From Rhodospirillaceae bacterium (GTDB lineage: Bacteria > Pseudomonadota > Alphaproteobacteria > CACIAM-22H2), in assembly GCA_027490975.1 (NCBI GenBank), contig JAIXXA010000100.1:1-48908 (forward strand): a stretch of 48,908 nt of DNA, in the 5' to 3' direction. How positions within the stretch are numbered: position 1 is the first letter of the stretch; every line of letters starts with the position of its first letter. The position numbers were made by a program, and so were the translations under genes. Shown here piece by piece: positions 34,633 to 43,657 of the stretch. The notes under the pieces are model-generated. The model ran no database searches, was not told where the DNA came from, and worked only from the letters and a program-made list of their open reading frames with translations.

Positions 34633-35550
34633 ATGTTCGACCCCGCAATATTCGGCAAGGCGCGCACCCGGTTCGGCGGCCTGTCCGGAGCGGTCAAGGG
34701 AGCCCTGCTCATGACGGCCGCGGCGGCCGGGTTCGCCGCCATGAACGTGGTCATTCGCGCGATGAACCAGGAGCTGCACCCGTTCCAGGTCGCGTTTTTG
34801 CGCTGTGCCGTGGGTTTCGCGTTCATGCTGCCGTGGCTCGCGCGCACCGGCTTCGAAGGCCTTCGCACCGCAAGCCACAAGCTCTATCTCTCGCGCGCCT
34901 TCGTGGGCTACGCCTCGATGCTGTGCTGGTTCACGGCACTTGCTTCGCTGCCGATCGCGGAAGCGACCGCCCTCTCCTTCACCTCGCCCTTGTTCGCGAC
35001 GGCGGCGGCGGCCCTGCTGCTCGGCGAGGTCGTGCGGCAGCGGCGCTGGATCGCCACGATCGTGGGCTTCCTCGGCGCCATGATCGTGCTGCGGCCGGGG
35101 CTCGACGCGGTGTCGTTCGCGCATGTGCTGGTGCTGGCCTCGGCCGCGTTGGGCGGCTGGAACTCGATCACGGTCAAGCAGCTCACGCGCACCGACAATC
35201 CCAACGCCATCATCCTCTACATGACGCTCTATCTGGTGCCGATGTCGGCGATCCCGGCTTCGTTCGTGTGGCAATGGCCGTCGATGCACGCGTGGATGCT
35301 CACGTTTTTCCTGGGCCTGTTCGCGACCCTCGCCCACCAGAGTTTCACGCGCGCTTTGGCCGCGTGCGACGCGAGCTACGTGCTGCCCTTCGATTTCACG
35401 CGGCTGCCGATGGTTGCATTGCTGGCGTATCTCGCGTTCGGCGAAGTGCCCGATCTGTGGACCTGGGTCGGCGGTGCCGTCATCGTCGGCGCCACGGTCT
35501 ATATCGCGCGGCGCGAAGCGCAGATCGCCGCGGCCGAGCGGATCCCGTGA
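34633..35550 (+). CDS. EamA/DMT-family transporter (first of three)
   Basis: A 305-residue membrane protein with ten predicted spans in two EamA repeats. 'PFQVAFLRCAVGFAFMLP', 'ALSFTSPLFATAAAALLLGE' and 'YVLPFDFTRLPMVALLAYLAFGE' are the typical inner-membrane drug/metabolite transporter blocks, the last two being the repeated P-L-x...LGE motif. Substrates of this family range over amino acids, nucleosides and other metabolites; none can be assigned. Its stop overlaps the next start (TGATG). Confidence 0.92.
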   Translation: MFDPAIFGKARTRFGGLSGAVKGALLMTAAAAGFAAMNVVIRAMNQELHPFQVAFLRCAVGFAFMLPWLARTGFEGLRTASHKLYLSRAFVGYASMLCWFTALASLPIAEATALSFTSPLFATAAAALLLGEVVRQRRWIATIVGFLGAMIVLRPGLDAVSFAHVLVLASAALGGWNSITVKQLTRTDNPNAIILYMTLYLVPMSAIPASFVWQWPSMHAWMLTFFLGLFATLAHQSFTRALAACDASYVLPFDFTRLPMVALLAYLAFGEVPDLWTWVGGAVIVGATVYIARREAQIAAAERIP

Positions 35551-36434
35551 TGGCGCTGCCGAACCGGAGCATCGAAGGCGCCTTGTGGATGATCGGCGCG
35601 GGGGCGGTGTTCTCGCTGCAGGGGGTCGCGGTCAAAGAACTCGGCACGCGGCTCGACGTTTTCCAGATCGCGTTCTTGCGCTGCTTTTTCGGCCTGCTCG
35701 TGACGCTGCCGTTTGTGCTGCGCGGGGGTACGGCGCTGTTTTTGACCGGCCGGCCCGCCTTGCTTGTGATTCGCGCTTTGGCGGGCGTGTCGGGCATGTT
35801 CTGCGGCATGTACGCGATCGCCCATCTGCCGCTTGCCGACGCGGTCGCGATCTCGTTCGCCAAGCCCCTGTTCGCGGTGTGCCTCGCGGCCTTTTTCCTC
35901 GGCGAAAAAGTCGGCCTGCCGCGCTGGCTCGCCACGTTCGTGGGATTCTTGGGCGTGGCCCTCATCGTGCGGCCGGGCTCGCACGAATTCGAAATCGCGC
36001 ACGTCGCCGCGTTGCTCGGCGCCTTTTTCATCGCCGACGTCGTCGTCCTCGTGAAGAAGCTGCAGGGCAGCGAGAAAAACGCCACGATCATGGCCTATTT
36101 CGGCTTCGTCACGTCGCTCGCCAGCATCGGCCCTGCCGCGGTCGTGTGGCTTGCGCCGACCTCGTTCGAGTGGGCGCTGCTCGTCGGCATCGCGGTCGCG
36201 GCCACGCTCGGGCAGTGGATGGCCTTGCGCGCCTACCGCGCCGCCGACGCCTCGGCCGTGGTGCCGTTCGACTATCTGCGGCTCGTATTCTCGATCCTGT
36301 TCGGCTGGGCGATCTTCGCCGAAGTGCCGGATCGCTGGACGCTCGCGGGGGCCGGCGTGTTGATCGCGGCCACGGCCTATATCGCCTTTCGCGAGATCCG
36401 CATGGGCCGCAAACCCAGCCTGGGCAGCGGCTGA
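35550..36434 (+). CDS. EamA/DMT-family transporter (second of three)
   Basis: A 294-residue, ten-span EamA protein. 'VFQIAFLRCFFGLLVTLP', 'AISFAKPLFAVCLAAFFLGE' and 'AVVPFDYLRLVFSILFGWAIF' parallel the blocks of the preceding protein, so the two are paralogues from local duplication. The start overlaps the preceding stop and the stop overlaps the following start (TGATG in both cases), so the three are translated from one message. Confidence 0.92.
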   Translation: MALPNRSIEGALWMIGAGAVFSLQGVAVKELGTRLDVFQIAFLRCFFGLLVTLPFVLRGGTALFLTGRPALLVIRALAGVSGMFCGMYAIAHLPLADAVAISFAKPLFAVCLAAFFLGEKVGLPRWLATFVGFLGVALIVRPGSHEFEIAHVAALLGAFFIADVVVLVKKLQGSEKNATIMAYFGFVTSLASIGPAAVVWLAPTSFEWALLVGIAVAATLGQWMALRAYRAADASAVVPFDYLRLVFSILFGWAIFAEVPDRWTLAGAGVLIAATAYIAFREIRMGRKPSLGSG

Positions 36435-37330
36435 TGGGCGTGCCGTTCCTGCGCTGGTTGCGAAACCTGCCCGGCAATGCGCGCGGCTGCCTGTGGGCGA
36501 TCGCGGCGATGCTGGCTTTCGGCAGCATGGAAGCGATCATCAAGTATCTCGGTGCGGCGATGCATCCGATGCAGATCGTGTTTTTCCGCTGCCTCTTCGC
36601 GTTTGCGGCGATCGCCCCCGTCGTGCTTGCCGTCGGCGGCATCGGGCACGTCGCCACGCGGCGCTTGGGCGCGCATTTCGCACGCACGGTGCTGGGCTTC
36701 AGCGCCATGGCCACCGGCTTCTTCGCGATCACGCAGATGCCGCTTGCCGATGCGGTGGCCTTGGGCTTCGTGCGGCCGCTGTTCCTGGTTCTGCTCGCCG
36801 TGCTGTTCTTGGGCGAGCAAGTGCGCTGGCGGCGTTGGACCGCCACGGCCGTCGGCTTCGCGGGCGTGGTCGTGATGGTGCAGCCCGGTGCGGAAGGCCT
36901 CAACCCGTACGCGTTTGTGGCCCTCCTCAGCGGCTTTCTCGTGGCGTGCGTTTCGGTCGCCCTCAAACGGCTCAGCGAAACCGAAAGTGCCGAAACCACC
37001 GTGTTCTGGTTCGCGGCCATGTCGACCGTGCTGGCGGCGGGCCCGGCTTGGCTCGTGTGGCGCACGCCCACGGCGGCCGAATGGCCGTTCCTGGTCGCCC
37101 TCGGGATTCTCGGATCGCTCGGCCAGTATTTCATCATGCGCGCCTATCGCGTGGCGGAGGCCACCGCCGTCGATCCGATGGATTACGGGCGCCTCATTCT
37201 GGCGGCCGCGATCGGCGTGCTCGTGTTCGGCGAAACGCTCCAGGCGCACACGCTGGTGGGGGCCGCGATCATCGCGGCCAGCACGCTCTATATCGCGCGG
37301 CGCGAAGCCAAGCTTACCAAACCGCCGTAA
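36434..37330 (+). CDS. EamA/DMT-family transporter (third of three)
   Basis: A 298-residue, ten-span EamA protein. 'PMQIVFFRCLFAFAAIAP', 'ALGFVRPLFLVLLAVLFLGE' and 'AVDPMDYGRLILAAAIGVLVF' align with those of the two preceding proteins. The three have diverged clearly in the pore-lining spans, so different substrates or heteromeric pairing are possible. The 3' end overlaps the convergent DUF3429 gene by 17 bases. Confidence 0.92.
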   Translation: MGVPFLRWLRNLPGNARGCLWAIAAMLAFGSMEAIIKYLGAAMHPMQIVFFRCLFAFAAIAPVVLAVGGIGHVATRRLGAHFARTVLGFSAMATGFFAITQMPLADAVALGFVRPLFLVLLAVLFLGEQVRWRRWTATAVGFAGVVVMVQPGAEGLNPYAFVALLSGFLVACVSVALKRLSETESAETTVFWFAAMSTVLAAGPAWLVWRTPTAAEWPFLVALGILGSLGQYFIMRAYRVAEATAVDPMDYGRLILAAAIGVLVFGETLQAHTLVGAAIIAASTLYIARREAKLTKPP

Positions 37331-37760
37331 GGGCGAGCGCCAAAGCCAGCACCACGAGAGCCGACAAAGCGCGGCGCAACGCCATGTACCAAAGCGGAAA
37401 GCGGCCCTCGGCGGCGGCCCGCAAATCGACGGCAAAGGCCGCCCAGAATCCGACGATCAGCAGAATGAGGGCCGGTGCGGGCTCCATCCAGGTCGCGGCG
37501 AGCCAGCCGAGCAAAGCGGGGGCCACGCTCCAGCCGAGCACGTTCCAGTTCTGCTGCGCCGGATCCAGAAGGGCGCGGCCCCAATGCACGGCGCCCAGAA
37601 AGGCGAGGATCACGGCCGCGTAGTTCAGCAGCACGGCCGTGGCGGCGGCTTCGGCATCGCCGTTCCACAGCGCGAATACGCAGCCGTAGAACGGCAGCAC
37701 GCCGCCGAATCCCAACCATAGAGCCGGACGCGGAACCAGATGCAGCGAAAAGGCAGACAT
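37314..37760 (-). CDS. DUF3429-family membrane protein
   Basis: A 148-residue protein with about five spans. 'GFGGVLPFYGCVFALW', 'YAAVILAFLGAVHWGRAL', 'WSVAPALLGWLAAT' and the last two hydrophobic helices match DUF3429, a small membrane family common in proteobacteria without known function. The conserved 'FLGAVHWG' lies in the second or third span. It stands alone on the minus strand, divergent from the SDR gene (73-bp gap). Confidence 0.85.
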   Translation of the reverse strand: MSAFSLHLVPRPALWLGFGGVLPFYGCVFALWNGDAEAAATAVLLNYAAVILAFLGAVHWGRALLDPAQQNWNVLGWSVAPALLGWLAATWMEPAPALILLIVGFWAAFAVDLRAAAEGRFPLWYMALRRALSALVVLALALALTAVW

Positions 37761-37833
37761 TGGCGACCTTGCGGGAATCCGCTAGAGGAACAAGGGACCC
37801 GAACCTGACGCGTCGGCGCAAAGGAATCAAGCC

Positions 37834-38595
37834 ATGGACATCAAAGGCCAAGCAGCGATCGTGACCGGCGGCGGTTCGGGCCTCGGCGAAGGCACGGCAC
37901 GCGCCCTCGCAGCATCCGGCGCCAAAGTCGCGGTTCTCGACATCAACCGCGAGGCCGCCGCCCGCGTCGCAAGCGAAATCGGCGGCGTTGCCGTCGCCTG
38001 CGACGTGGCATCGGCCGCGTCGGCGGAAGCGGCGATCGCGACGGCACGCAGCGCGCACGGGGCGGCATGCCTGCTCGTGAACTGCGCCGGCATTGCACCC
38101 GCCGCACGCATCGTCGGCAAAGACGGGCCGATGGCGCTTGATGCCTTCCGGCGCACGATCGAGATCAATCTGATCGGCACCTTCAACATGATGCGCCTTG
38201 CAGCATCCGACATGCAGACCCTCGCCCCCAATGCCGACGGCGAGCGCGGTCTTATCGTGATGACGGCCTCGGTCGCCGCCTTCGACGGCCAGATCGGCCA
38301 AGCGGGCTATTCGGCCTCGAAGGGCGGGGTTGCGGCCCTCACGCTGCCGGCCGCGCGCGAATTCGCCAAGACCGGCATTCGCGTGATGAGCATTGCCCCC
38401 GGCCTCTTCGGCACGCCGATGCTGCTCGGCATGCCGCAAGCGCTGCAGGACAGCCTTGCGAGCCAAGTGCCGTTCCCGTCGCGCTTCGGCAGGCCCGACG
38501 AATACGCGGCCCTCGTGCTGCACATGCTCGCCAACCCGATGCTGAACGGCGAAACGATCCGTCTCGACGGCGCAATCCGCATGGGCCCCAAATAA
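37834..38595 (+). CDS. Short-chain dehydrogenase, 3-hydroxyacyl-CoA dehydrogenase type-2-like
   Basis: A 253-residue classical SDR. The cofactor loop is 'TGGGSGLGEGTARALA' with 'VLDINRE' favouring NAD. 'LVNCAGIAPAARIVGKDG' is the NNAG-like block, and the catalytic residues are S146, Y159 and K163 ('YSASKGGV'). 'APGLFGTPMLLGMPQALQDSL' is characteristic of the HSD17B10/3-hydroxy-2-methylbutyryl-CoA dehydrogenase group, which oxidises short and branched 3-hydroxyacyl-CoAs. The next gene starts directly after its TAA stop. Confidence 0.92.
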   Translation: MDIKGQAAIVTGGGSGLGEGTARALAASGAKVAVLDINREAAARVASEIGGVAVACDVASAASAEAAIATARSAHGAACLLVNCAGIAPAARIVGKDGPMALDAFRRTIEINLIGTFNMMRLAASDMQTLAPNADGERGLIVMTASVAAFDGQIGQAGYSASKGGVAALTLPAAREFAKTGIRVMSIAPGLFGTPMLLGMPQALQDSLASQVPFPSRFGRPDEYAALVLHMLANPMLNGETIRLDGAIRMGPK

Positions 38596-39174
38596 ATGCC
38601 GCTGCAGAATCGCGTCACGCCGTTTTCGACGATCGAAGCCGATCCGGCGCGCGGCATGTTCATGGGCAATCGCGGCTGCCTGCACGGCGAGCACCGCGAT
38701 CTCGAAGTCGAACATACGCGCGAGAAACGCTGGCTCGTGTGCCTCACGAGTTTCAAAGGCCGCAAGCGGCGCATCATGCAGCCCGGGCACTATACCGAGC
38801 TGTTCTTCCTCGACGAGGCCACCGCCCTTGCGGCCGGCCATCGCCCGTGCGCGGAGTGCCGGCGCCAAGCCTACGATCTGTTCCTGAAACTCTACCCCGG
38901 CAAGCGCGCAAATGCCGAAACGCTCGACAAATATCTGGCATCCGATCGCCTGCGCCCGTGGCCCGCGACCTTCGGCGAACTGCCCGAAGGCACGATGTTC
39001 GCGGTCGATGCGCAGGCCTTCCTCAAATGGCGCGGCAAGGCCTGGCGCTGGCACCATGCCGGCTACACACCCGCCGAAATCCCGGCAGGCATGGTCGAAG
39101 TCCTCACGCCCGAAGGCACGGTTGCAGCCCTTGCCGCCGGCTACAAACCGGTCGTGCACGGGAGTGCGCGATAA
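38596..39174 (+). CDS. Conserved protein with an HRPCAEC motif, unknown function
   Basis: A 192-residue soluble protein. Its centre has 'MQPGHYTELFFLDEATALAA' followed by 'GHRPCAECRRQAYDLFL'. The CxxC pair after His-Arg-Pro resembles the metal-thiolate end of Ada-type N-terminal domains ('GYRPCKRC'), but only two cysteines of that tetrad are evident and the overall fold need not be related. A third cysteine occurs in 'NRGCLHGEH'. Basic residues around 'FKGRKRRIMQPG' hint at nucleic-acid contact. The ATG directly follows the SDR stop, so it is co-transcribed with it, although a functional link is not obvious. Confidence 0.75.
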   Translation: MPLQNRVTPFSTIEADPARGMFMGNRGCLHGEHRDLEVEHTREKRWLVCLTSFKGRKRRIMQPGHYTELFFLDEATALAAGHRPCAECRRQAYDLFLKLYPGKRANAETLDKYLASDRLRPWPATFGELPEGTMFAVDAQAFLKWRGKAWRWHHAGYTPAEIPAGMVEVLTPEGTVAALAAGYKPVVHGSAR

Positions 39175-39177
39175 AGC

Positions 39178-39465
39178 TCACACGATCGCGTCGATGAATT
39201 TCGCCATTTCGACGTCGAGCGCGGACAGGCCGCCCGCGTCGTGGGTCGAGAGCACGATGTCGACCTTGTTGTACACGTTGAACCATTCGGGATGGTGGTC
39301 CATCGCCTCGGCCTTCAGCGCCACGCGCGTCATGAACGCGAAGGCCGCGTTGAAATCGGCGAATTTGAAGGATTTGGCGAGGGCGTCGCGGCCCGGCAAT
39401 TCGCTCCAGCCCGAAAGGGCGCCGAGAGCGGCGGTTCGCGCGGCACCGGTCAGTTTTTCGGCCAT
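39178..39465 (-). CDS. phhB: Pterin-4a-carbinolamine dehydratase
   Basis: A 95-residue PCD/DCoH protein. '[18 protein letters not shown]' holds the diagnostic HHPxW active-site histidines, and '[17 protein letters not shown]' is the preceding family helix. It recycles the oxidised pterin cofactor made by aromatic amino acid hydroxylases; no phenylalanine hydroxylase gene is seen here. The length is typical for bacterial PhhB. It converges with the HRPCAEC gene, leaving three bases between stops. Confidence 0.94.
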   Translation of the reverse strand: MAEKLTGAARTAALGALSGWSELPGRDALAKSFKFADFNAAFAFMTRVALKAEAMDHHPEWFNVYNKVDIVLSTHDAGGLSALDVEMAKFIDAIV

Positions 39466-39531
39466 TTGCGTTTTGCCTCCTCGGCATGTGTTGGCAGCCG
39501 CAACATTAGCTTGATATGGTCCGGCCCCGCC

Positions 39532-39933
39532 ATGGAACAGAAACCCCATCTGCCGCCCGATCTTGCCGAAATCGAACGGCTCGCCGAACAGGCCCTCGCC
39601 ACGATCCCGGCCGAACTGCGCCGCCACGTGGCGAACGTGGTGCTGCGCATCGAGGATTTCTGCGATGCCGAAACCGAAAAAGAGATGGAACTCGAAAGCC
39701 CGTTCGAGCTCATGGGCCTCTATCGCGGCATCGACATGCTGCGCGATTCGGTCGCAACCGTGCGCACGTCGCCCGACATGATTTTTCTCTATCGCCGCCC
39801 GCTGCTCGACTATTGGTGCGAAACCGGCGAAGACCTCTACACGCTCGTGCGCCATGTGATGATCCACGAAATCGGCCACCATTTCGGCTTCTCCGACGAC
39901 GACATGGAAGAACTGGAAAGACGCAGCGAATGA
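39532..39933 (+). CDS. Zincin-like metallopeptidase family protein (PF06262 type)
   Basis: A 133-residue minimal zincin. '[20 protein letters not shown]' contains HExxH (H112, E113, H116) and the third ligand aspartate at 122, the HExxHxxGxxD arrangement of this small family. '[17 protein letters not shown]' and '[14 protein letters not shown]' are the conserved blocks before it. No signal peptide is present, so it is cytosolic. Its substrate is unknown. The stop overlaps the start of the cytidine-deaminase-like gene (ATGA, 39930-39933). Confidence 0.9.
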   Translation: MEQKPHLPPDLAEIERLAEQALATIPAELRRHVANVVLRIEDFCDAETEKEMELESPFELMGLYRGIDMLRDSVATVRTSPDMIFLYRRPLLDYWCETGEDLYTLVRHVMIHEIGHHFGFSDDDMEELERRSE

Positions 39934-40403
39934 CCGCGCAGACCGATCCAATTGGGGCCGCGACGGCCGAAGCGCTCGGACCCGGCGACCATGCGCTGAT
40001 CGATGCCGCCCGCGAGGCGATCGCCAGGCTCTACGCCGAAAACCGCCACCATATTGGGGCGGCCTTGCGCACGCGCAGCGGACGCATCTACACGGCCGTG
40101 CATCTCGACACCTATGTGGGCCGCGCTTCGGTCTGCGCCGAGGCGGTCGCTGTCGGTCGGGCGCTTGCCGACGGCGAAAGCGAAATCGACATGATCGTCT
40201 CGGTACGCCATCCACGCCCCTCGGAAGCCGACCGCACGATCCGCATCGTGAGCCCCTGCGGCATTTGCCGCGAGCTGCTGGCGGATTTCGCGCGCGGCTG
40301 TCGAGTCGTGGTGCCCGGCGAAGAAGGGGCCGTCGCGGTACCCGTCGACGAGCTATTGCCTCGCAAATATTCCGTACCCAAAAGCCGGAATCCACGGCAG
40401 TAG
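39930..40403 (+). CDS. Cytidine/blasticidin-S deaminase-like protein
   Basis: A 157-residue member of the cytidine deaminase superfamily. '[14 protein letters not shown]' provides zinc ligand C69 and catalytic E71, and '[13 protein letters not shown]' provides C110 and C113, so the site is the all-cysteine Cdd type. '[20 protein letters not shown]' is the substrate-side strand. Relatives include Cdd and blasticidin-S deaminases; the size suggests a tetrameric Cdd-like enzyme. It is translationally coupled to the preceding metallopeptidase gene, a pairing that does not itself explain function. Confidence 0.85.
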   Translation: MTAQTDPIGAATAEALGPGDHALIDAAREAIARLYAENRHHIGAALRTRSGRIYTAVHLDTYVGRASVCAEAVAVGRALADGESEIDMIVSVRHPRPSEADRTIRIVSPCGICRELLADFARGCRVVVPGEEGAVAVPVDELLPRKYSVPKSRNPRQ

Positions 40404-40446
40404 AAAATTATAAAATACTTACAAATACTTAAAGCTCTTTGCTCGG

Positions 40447-40475
40447 TTGACAAGTTAACGAATATGGGTTATTAT
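40447..40475 (+). promoter_or_regulatory. Strong sigma70-type promoter
   Basis: TTGACA (40447-40452), exactly 17 bases, then TATTAT (40470-40475), in an A/T-rich stretch after the deaminase gene stop. It is the best consensus promoter noticed in the window. The predicted start near 40482 gives an untranslated leader of about 135 bases before the ORF at 40619. Confidence 0.7.
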
Positions 40476-40618
40476 CCATCATAACGCTTCGATATTGTGT
40501 CCCGGTCGAATCTGTCCTAATTCATCTGCGAGGCAACCGGGTATGCCATGGCGAGCGTCAGGCATTTGCCGGTCGCAATTTGCAACGCAAAACCGGCTTA
40601 GGACACAGGCAAAAAGCA

Positions 40619-40864
40619 ATGTTCGGCCGCCAGAGGAACGCAATGCCGCTACCACCGAGAATGGGAGGCCCCGCCAAGCCGGGTGCAGCAGCTCCCGCCA
40701 AATTGCCGATCGGGACGATGGTCGTCACGGGCCAGACGTGCCCAGAGAGCGGCATCTGGGAAAGCCAGGGCACGCCGTCGGGCCGCTCCTCCTTCCCCAA
40801 GGGCACGCGCATGCCCGCCTACGACAAAAAATCCTGCGTTTGGAAACTCGTGCGTTATCCCTAA
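40619..40864 (+). CDS. Small protein with CPESGIWE motif
   Basis: An 81-residue protein: a Pro/Ala/Gly-rich N-terminal third, then 'GTMVVTGQTCPESGIWESQG', a 'FPKGTRMPAYDKK' turn, and 'SCVWKLVRYP' at the end. The CPESG-aromatic block followed by a Gly-x-x-(M/L)-P segment and a final W resembles a short beta-fold seen in many proteobacterial small proteins, but I cannot name the family. The frame could also start at 40580; ATG at 40619 is preferred. A strong promoter lies upstream, which supports expression. No signal peptide or membrane span is visible. Confidence 0.6.
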   Translation: MFGRQRNAMPLPPRMGGPAKPGAAAPAKLPIGTMVVTGQTCPESGIWESQGTPSGRSSFPKGTRMPAYDKKSCVWKLVRYP

Positions 40865-40880
40865 GATTGGACTCGTTGCC

Positions 40881-40997
40881 ATGCGGCTTTTTGCGATCGC
40901 GATTCTGGCGCTGACCTTGATGATGGCGGGTGCGGCCATGATGTCGGCAGACACCGCCGCCCGCGCGGGTGCCTCGGCACAAGCCGCAACCGAATAA
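40881..40997 (+). CDS. Tiny putative signal-peptide-like or membrane peptide
   Basis: A 38-residue ORF, 16 bases downstream of the preceding small gene. Residues 3-22 are strongly hydrophobic ('FAIAILALTLMMAGAAMM'), followed by an alanine-rich tail. It may be an exported or membrane micropeptide, or a chance ORF. No clear Shine-Dalgarno sequence is present. Confidence 0.3.
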   Translation: MRLFAIAILALTLMMAGAAMMSADTAARAGASAQAATE

Positions 40998-41045
40998 CCA
41001 CTGATCTCCGGCACGCTGTGTATTCGCGCGTGCGTTTAGCGCGCG

Positions 41046-41822
41046 CTACTTGCGCGCCACCATCAGCTTCTTGATTTCCGCGATCGCCTTGGCCGGGTTC
41101 AGGCCTTTGGGGCACGTCTTCGTGCAGTTCATGATCGTGTGGCAGCGATAGAGGCGGAACGGGTCTTCGAGATTGTCGAGCCGTTCGCCCGTGGCTTCGT
41201 CGCGGCTGTCGGCGATCCAGCGATAGGCCTGCAGCAGCACCGCCGGCCCCAGATACCGGTCGCCGTTCCACCAATAGCTCGGGCACGAGGTCGTGCACGA
41301 GAAGCACAAAATGCATTCCCACATGCCGTCGAGCTTGGCGCGCTCTTCGGGGCTCTGCAGCCGCTCGCGGTCGGGCGGCGGCGTTTCGCTCTTGAGCCAC
41401 GGCTCGATCGAGCGCAACTGCGCATAGGCTTGCGTGAGGTCGGGCACCAGGTCTTTGACGACCGGCATGTGCGGCAGCGGATAGATTTTGACGTCGCCTT
41501 CGCAGTCGGCGATGGGCTTCGTGCAGGCAAGCGTGTTCGTGCCGTCGATGTTCATCGCGCACGAACCGCACACGCCCTCGCGGCACGAGCGGCGGAAGGT
41601 GAGCGTGCTGTCGGTCTCGTTCTTGATCTTGATAAGCGCGTCCAAGACCATCGGCGCGGTCTTGTCCAAGTCGAGCGTGTAGGTGTCGACGCGCGGATTG
41701 GCGCCCGTGTCCGGGTCCCAACGGTAGATCTTGAAATTCTTGGTGCGCTTCGCACCCTCGGGCGACGGCCACTTCTTGCCGTCATGCACCTTGGAATTCG
41801 CGGGCAGTGTGAACTCGGCCAT
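41046..41822 (-). CDS. sdhB: Succinate dehydrogenase iron-sulfur subunit
   Basis: A 258-residue SdhB. The [2Fe-2S] site is '[15 protein letters not shown]' plus 'LAC'. The [4Fe-4S] site is '[12 protein letters not shown]' and the [3Fe-4S] site begins '[14 protein letters not shown]'. All cluster ligands are intact. It carries electrons from SdhA flavin to the quinone site of complex II. It is the last gene of the sdhCDAB operon, 13 bases after sdhA. Confidence 0.98.
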   Translation of the reverse strand: MAEFTLPANSKVHDGKKWPSPEGAKRTKNFKIYRWDPDTGANPRVDTYTLDLDKTAPMVLDALIKIKNETDSTLTFRRSCREGVCGSCAMNIDGTNTLACTKPIADCEGDVKIYPLPHMPVVKDLVPDLTQAYAQLRSIEPWLKSETPPPDRERLQSPEERAKLDGMWECILCFSCTTSCPSYWWNGDRYLGPAVLLQAYRWIADSRDEATGERLDNLEDPFRLYRCHTIMNCTKTCPKGLNPAKAIAEIKKLMVARK

Positions 41823-41835
41823 CGATCTTAACCCC

Positions 41836-43653
41836 TCAATACACGCGCGCTTTGGGCGGGAAGGCCTGGACTTCGTTGGTCAGCGACGTCAGCACCACCG
41901 GGCGGTAGCCCATCGTGGCTTTGCCCTTGTCGTCGAGCCAGCAGATCGTGTGCTTCATCCAGTCTTTGTCGTCGCGGTTCGGATAATCTTCGCGCGCATG
42001 CGCACCGCGGCTTTCTTTGCGGTTCAGAGCACTTTCGAGCGTGACGACCGCCTGGGCGATCAGATTGTCGTACTCGAGCGCTTCGACAAGGTCGGAGTTC
42101 CACACCATCGAGCGGTCGGCAACGCCGATGTCGCCGTTCTTGGCGAAGGTCGCACCGATGAGCTTCGAGCCTTCCGACAAAACGTCGCCGGTGCGGTAGA
42201 CGGCACAGTTGTTCTGCATGATGCGCTGCATCTCGGCGCGCAAGGCCGAGGTCGGGGCCGGGCCCTTGGCGTTGCGCATCTTGTCGAAGCGGGCCACGGC
42301 CGCATCGCCTGCTTTGGCGGGCAGCGGTTTGTGCGGGCTGCCGGGTTGCACGAGCTCGGCGGCACGGATCGCGGCCGAGCGGCCGAACACGACGAGGTCG
42401 AGCAGCGAGTTCGAGCCCAAGCGGTTGGCACCGTGCACCGACACGCACGCCGCTTCGCCGATCGCCATGAGGCCCGGCACCACGCTCGCCGAGCCGTTTT
42501 TCATCGTCACGACTTCGCAGCGGAAATTGGTCGGAATGCCGCCCATGTTGTAGTGCACGGTCGGCAGCACGGGGATCGGCTCCTTGGTCACATCGACGCC
42601 CGCGAAAATCTTCGCGGTTTCCGAGATGCCGGGCAGCCGCTCGTGCAGGAGCTTGGCGTCGAGATGCTCGAGATGCAGATGGATGTGGTCTTTGTGCTCG
42701 CCCACGCCGCGCCCTTCGCGGATCTCCATCGTCATCGCGCGGCTCACGACGTCGCGCGAGGCGAGGTCCTTGGCCGACGGCGCGTAACGCTCCATGAAGC
42801 GCTCGCCGTTCGAGTTGGTGAGATACCCGCCTTCGCCGCGCGAGCCTTCGGTGATGAGGCAGCCGGCCCCGTAAATGCCCGTCGGGTGGAACTGGATGAA
42901 TTCCATGTCTTCGAGCGGCAAGCCGGCGCGCAGCGCCATCGCGTTGCCGTCGCCGGTGCAGGTGTGCGCCGACGTCGCCGAGAAATAGGCGCGCCCGTAG
43001 CCTCCCGTCGCAAGAACAACAAGGTGGGCCGTGAAGCGATGCAAGGTGCCGTCGAGCAGGTTCCACGCCATCACGCCGCGGCACGCGCCATCCTCGTCCA
43101 TGATCAGGTCGAGCGCGAAATACTCGATGAAGAACTCGGCATTGTTGCGCAAAGACTGCTGATAGAGCGTGTGCAGGATCGCATGGCCCGTGCGGTCGGC
43201 GGCGGCACAGGTGCGCTGGGCAACGCCCTTGCCATAGTCGGTCGTCATGCCGCCGAAGGGGCGCTGGTAGATTTTGCCTTCGGTCGTGCGGCTGAAGGGC
43301 ACGCCGTAATGCTCGAGTTCGATGATCGCCGGGATCGCTTCCTTGCACATGTATTCGATCGCGTCCTGGTCGCCGAGCCAGTCGGAGCCCTTGACCGTGT
43401 CGTACATGTGCCAGCGCCAATCGTCGGCCCCCATGTTGCCAAGCGCCGCCGAAATGCCGCCCTGGGCTGCCACGGTGTGGCTGCGCGTGGGGAACACTTT
43501 GGAGATGCAGGCGGTCTTGAGGCCCTTGGCCGCCATGCCGAAAGTGGCGCGAAGACCGGCACCGCCCGCCCCCACCACGACGACGTCGTAGATATGGTCG
43601 ACGATCTTGTAGGCTTGGCCGCCCAGCGACGGTCCGCTCGATGCGTCGGGCAT
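41836..43653 (-). CDS. sdhA: Succinate dehydrogenase flavoprotein subunit
   Basis: A 605-residue SdhA. '[18 protein letters not shown]' is the FAD Rossmann motif and '[16 protein letters not shown]' carries the histidine that binds FAD covalently. '[19 protein letters not shown]' and '[18 protein letters not shown]' are active-site and C-terminal FAD blocks. It oxidises succinate to fumarate at the inner face of the membrane. The ATG at 43653 ('MPDASSGP') is preferred to the upstream start in the longer frame. It lies four bases after the sdhD stop. Confidence 0.98.
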   Translation of the reverse strand: MPDASSGPSLGGQAYKIVDHIYDVVVVGAGGAGLRATFGMAAKGLKTACISKVFPTRSHTVAAQGGISAALGNMGADDWRWHMYDTVKGSDWLGDQDAIEYMCKEAIPAIIELEHYGVPFSRTTEGKIYQRPFGGMTTDYGKGVAQRTCAAADRTGHAILHTLYQQSLRNNAEFFIEYFALDLIMDEDGACRGVMAWNLLDGTLHRFTAHLVVLATGGYGRAYFSATSAHTCTGDGNAMALRAGLPLEDMEFIQFHPTGIYGAGCLITEGSRGEGGYLTNSNGERFMERYAPSAKDLASRDVVSRAMTMEIREGRGVGEHKDHIHLHLEHLDAKLLHERLPGISETAKIFAGVDVTKEPIPVLPTVHYNMGGIPTNFRCEVVTMKNGSASVVPGLMAIGEAACVSVHGANRLGSNSLLDLVVFGRSAAIRAAELVQPGSPHKPLPAKAGDAAVARFDKMRNAKGPAPTSALRAEMQRIMQNNCAVYRTGDVLSEGSKLIGATFAKNGDIGVADRSMVWNSDLVEALEYDNLIAQAVVTLESALNRKESRGAHAREDYPNRDDKDWMKHTICWLDDKGKATMGYRPVVLTSLTNEVQAFPPKARVY

Positions 43654-43657
43654 GGGA

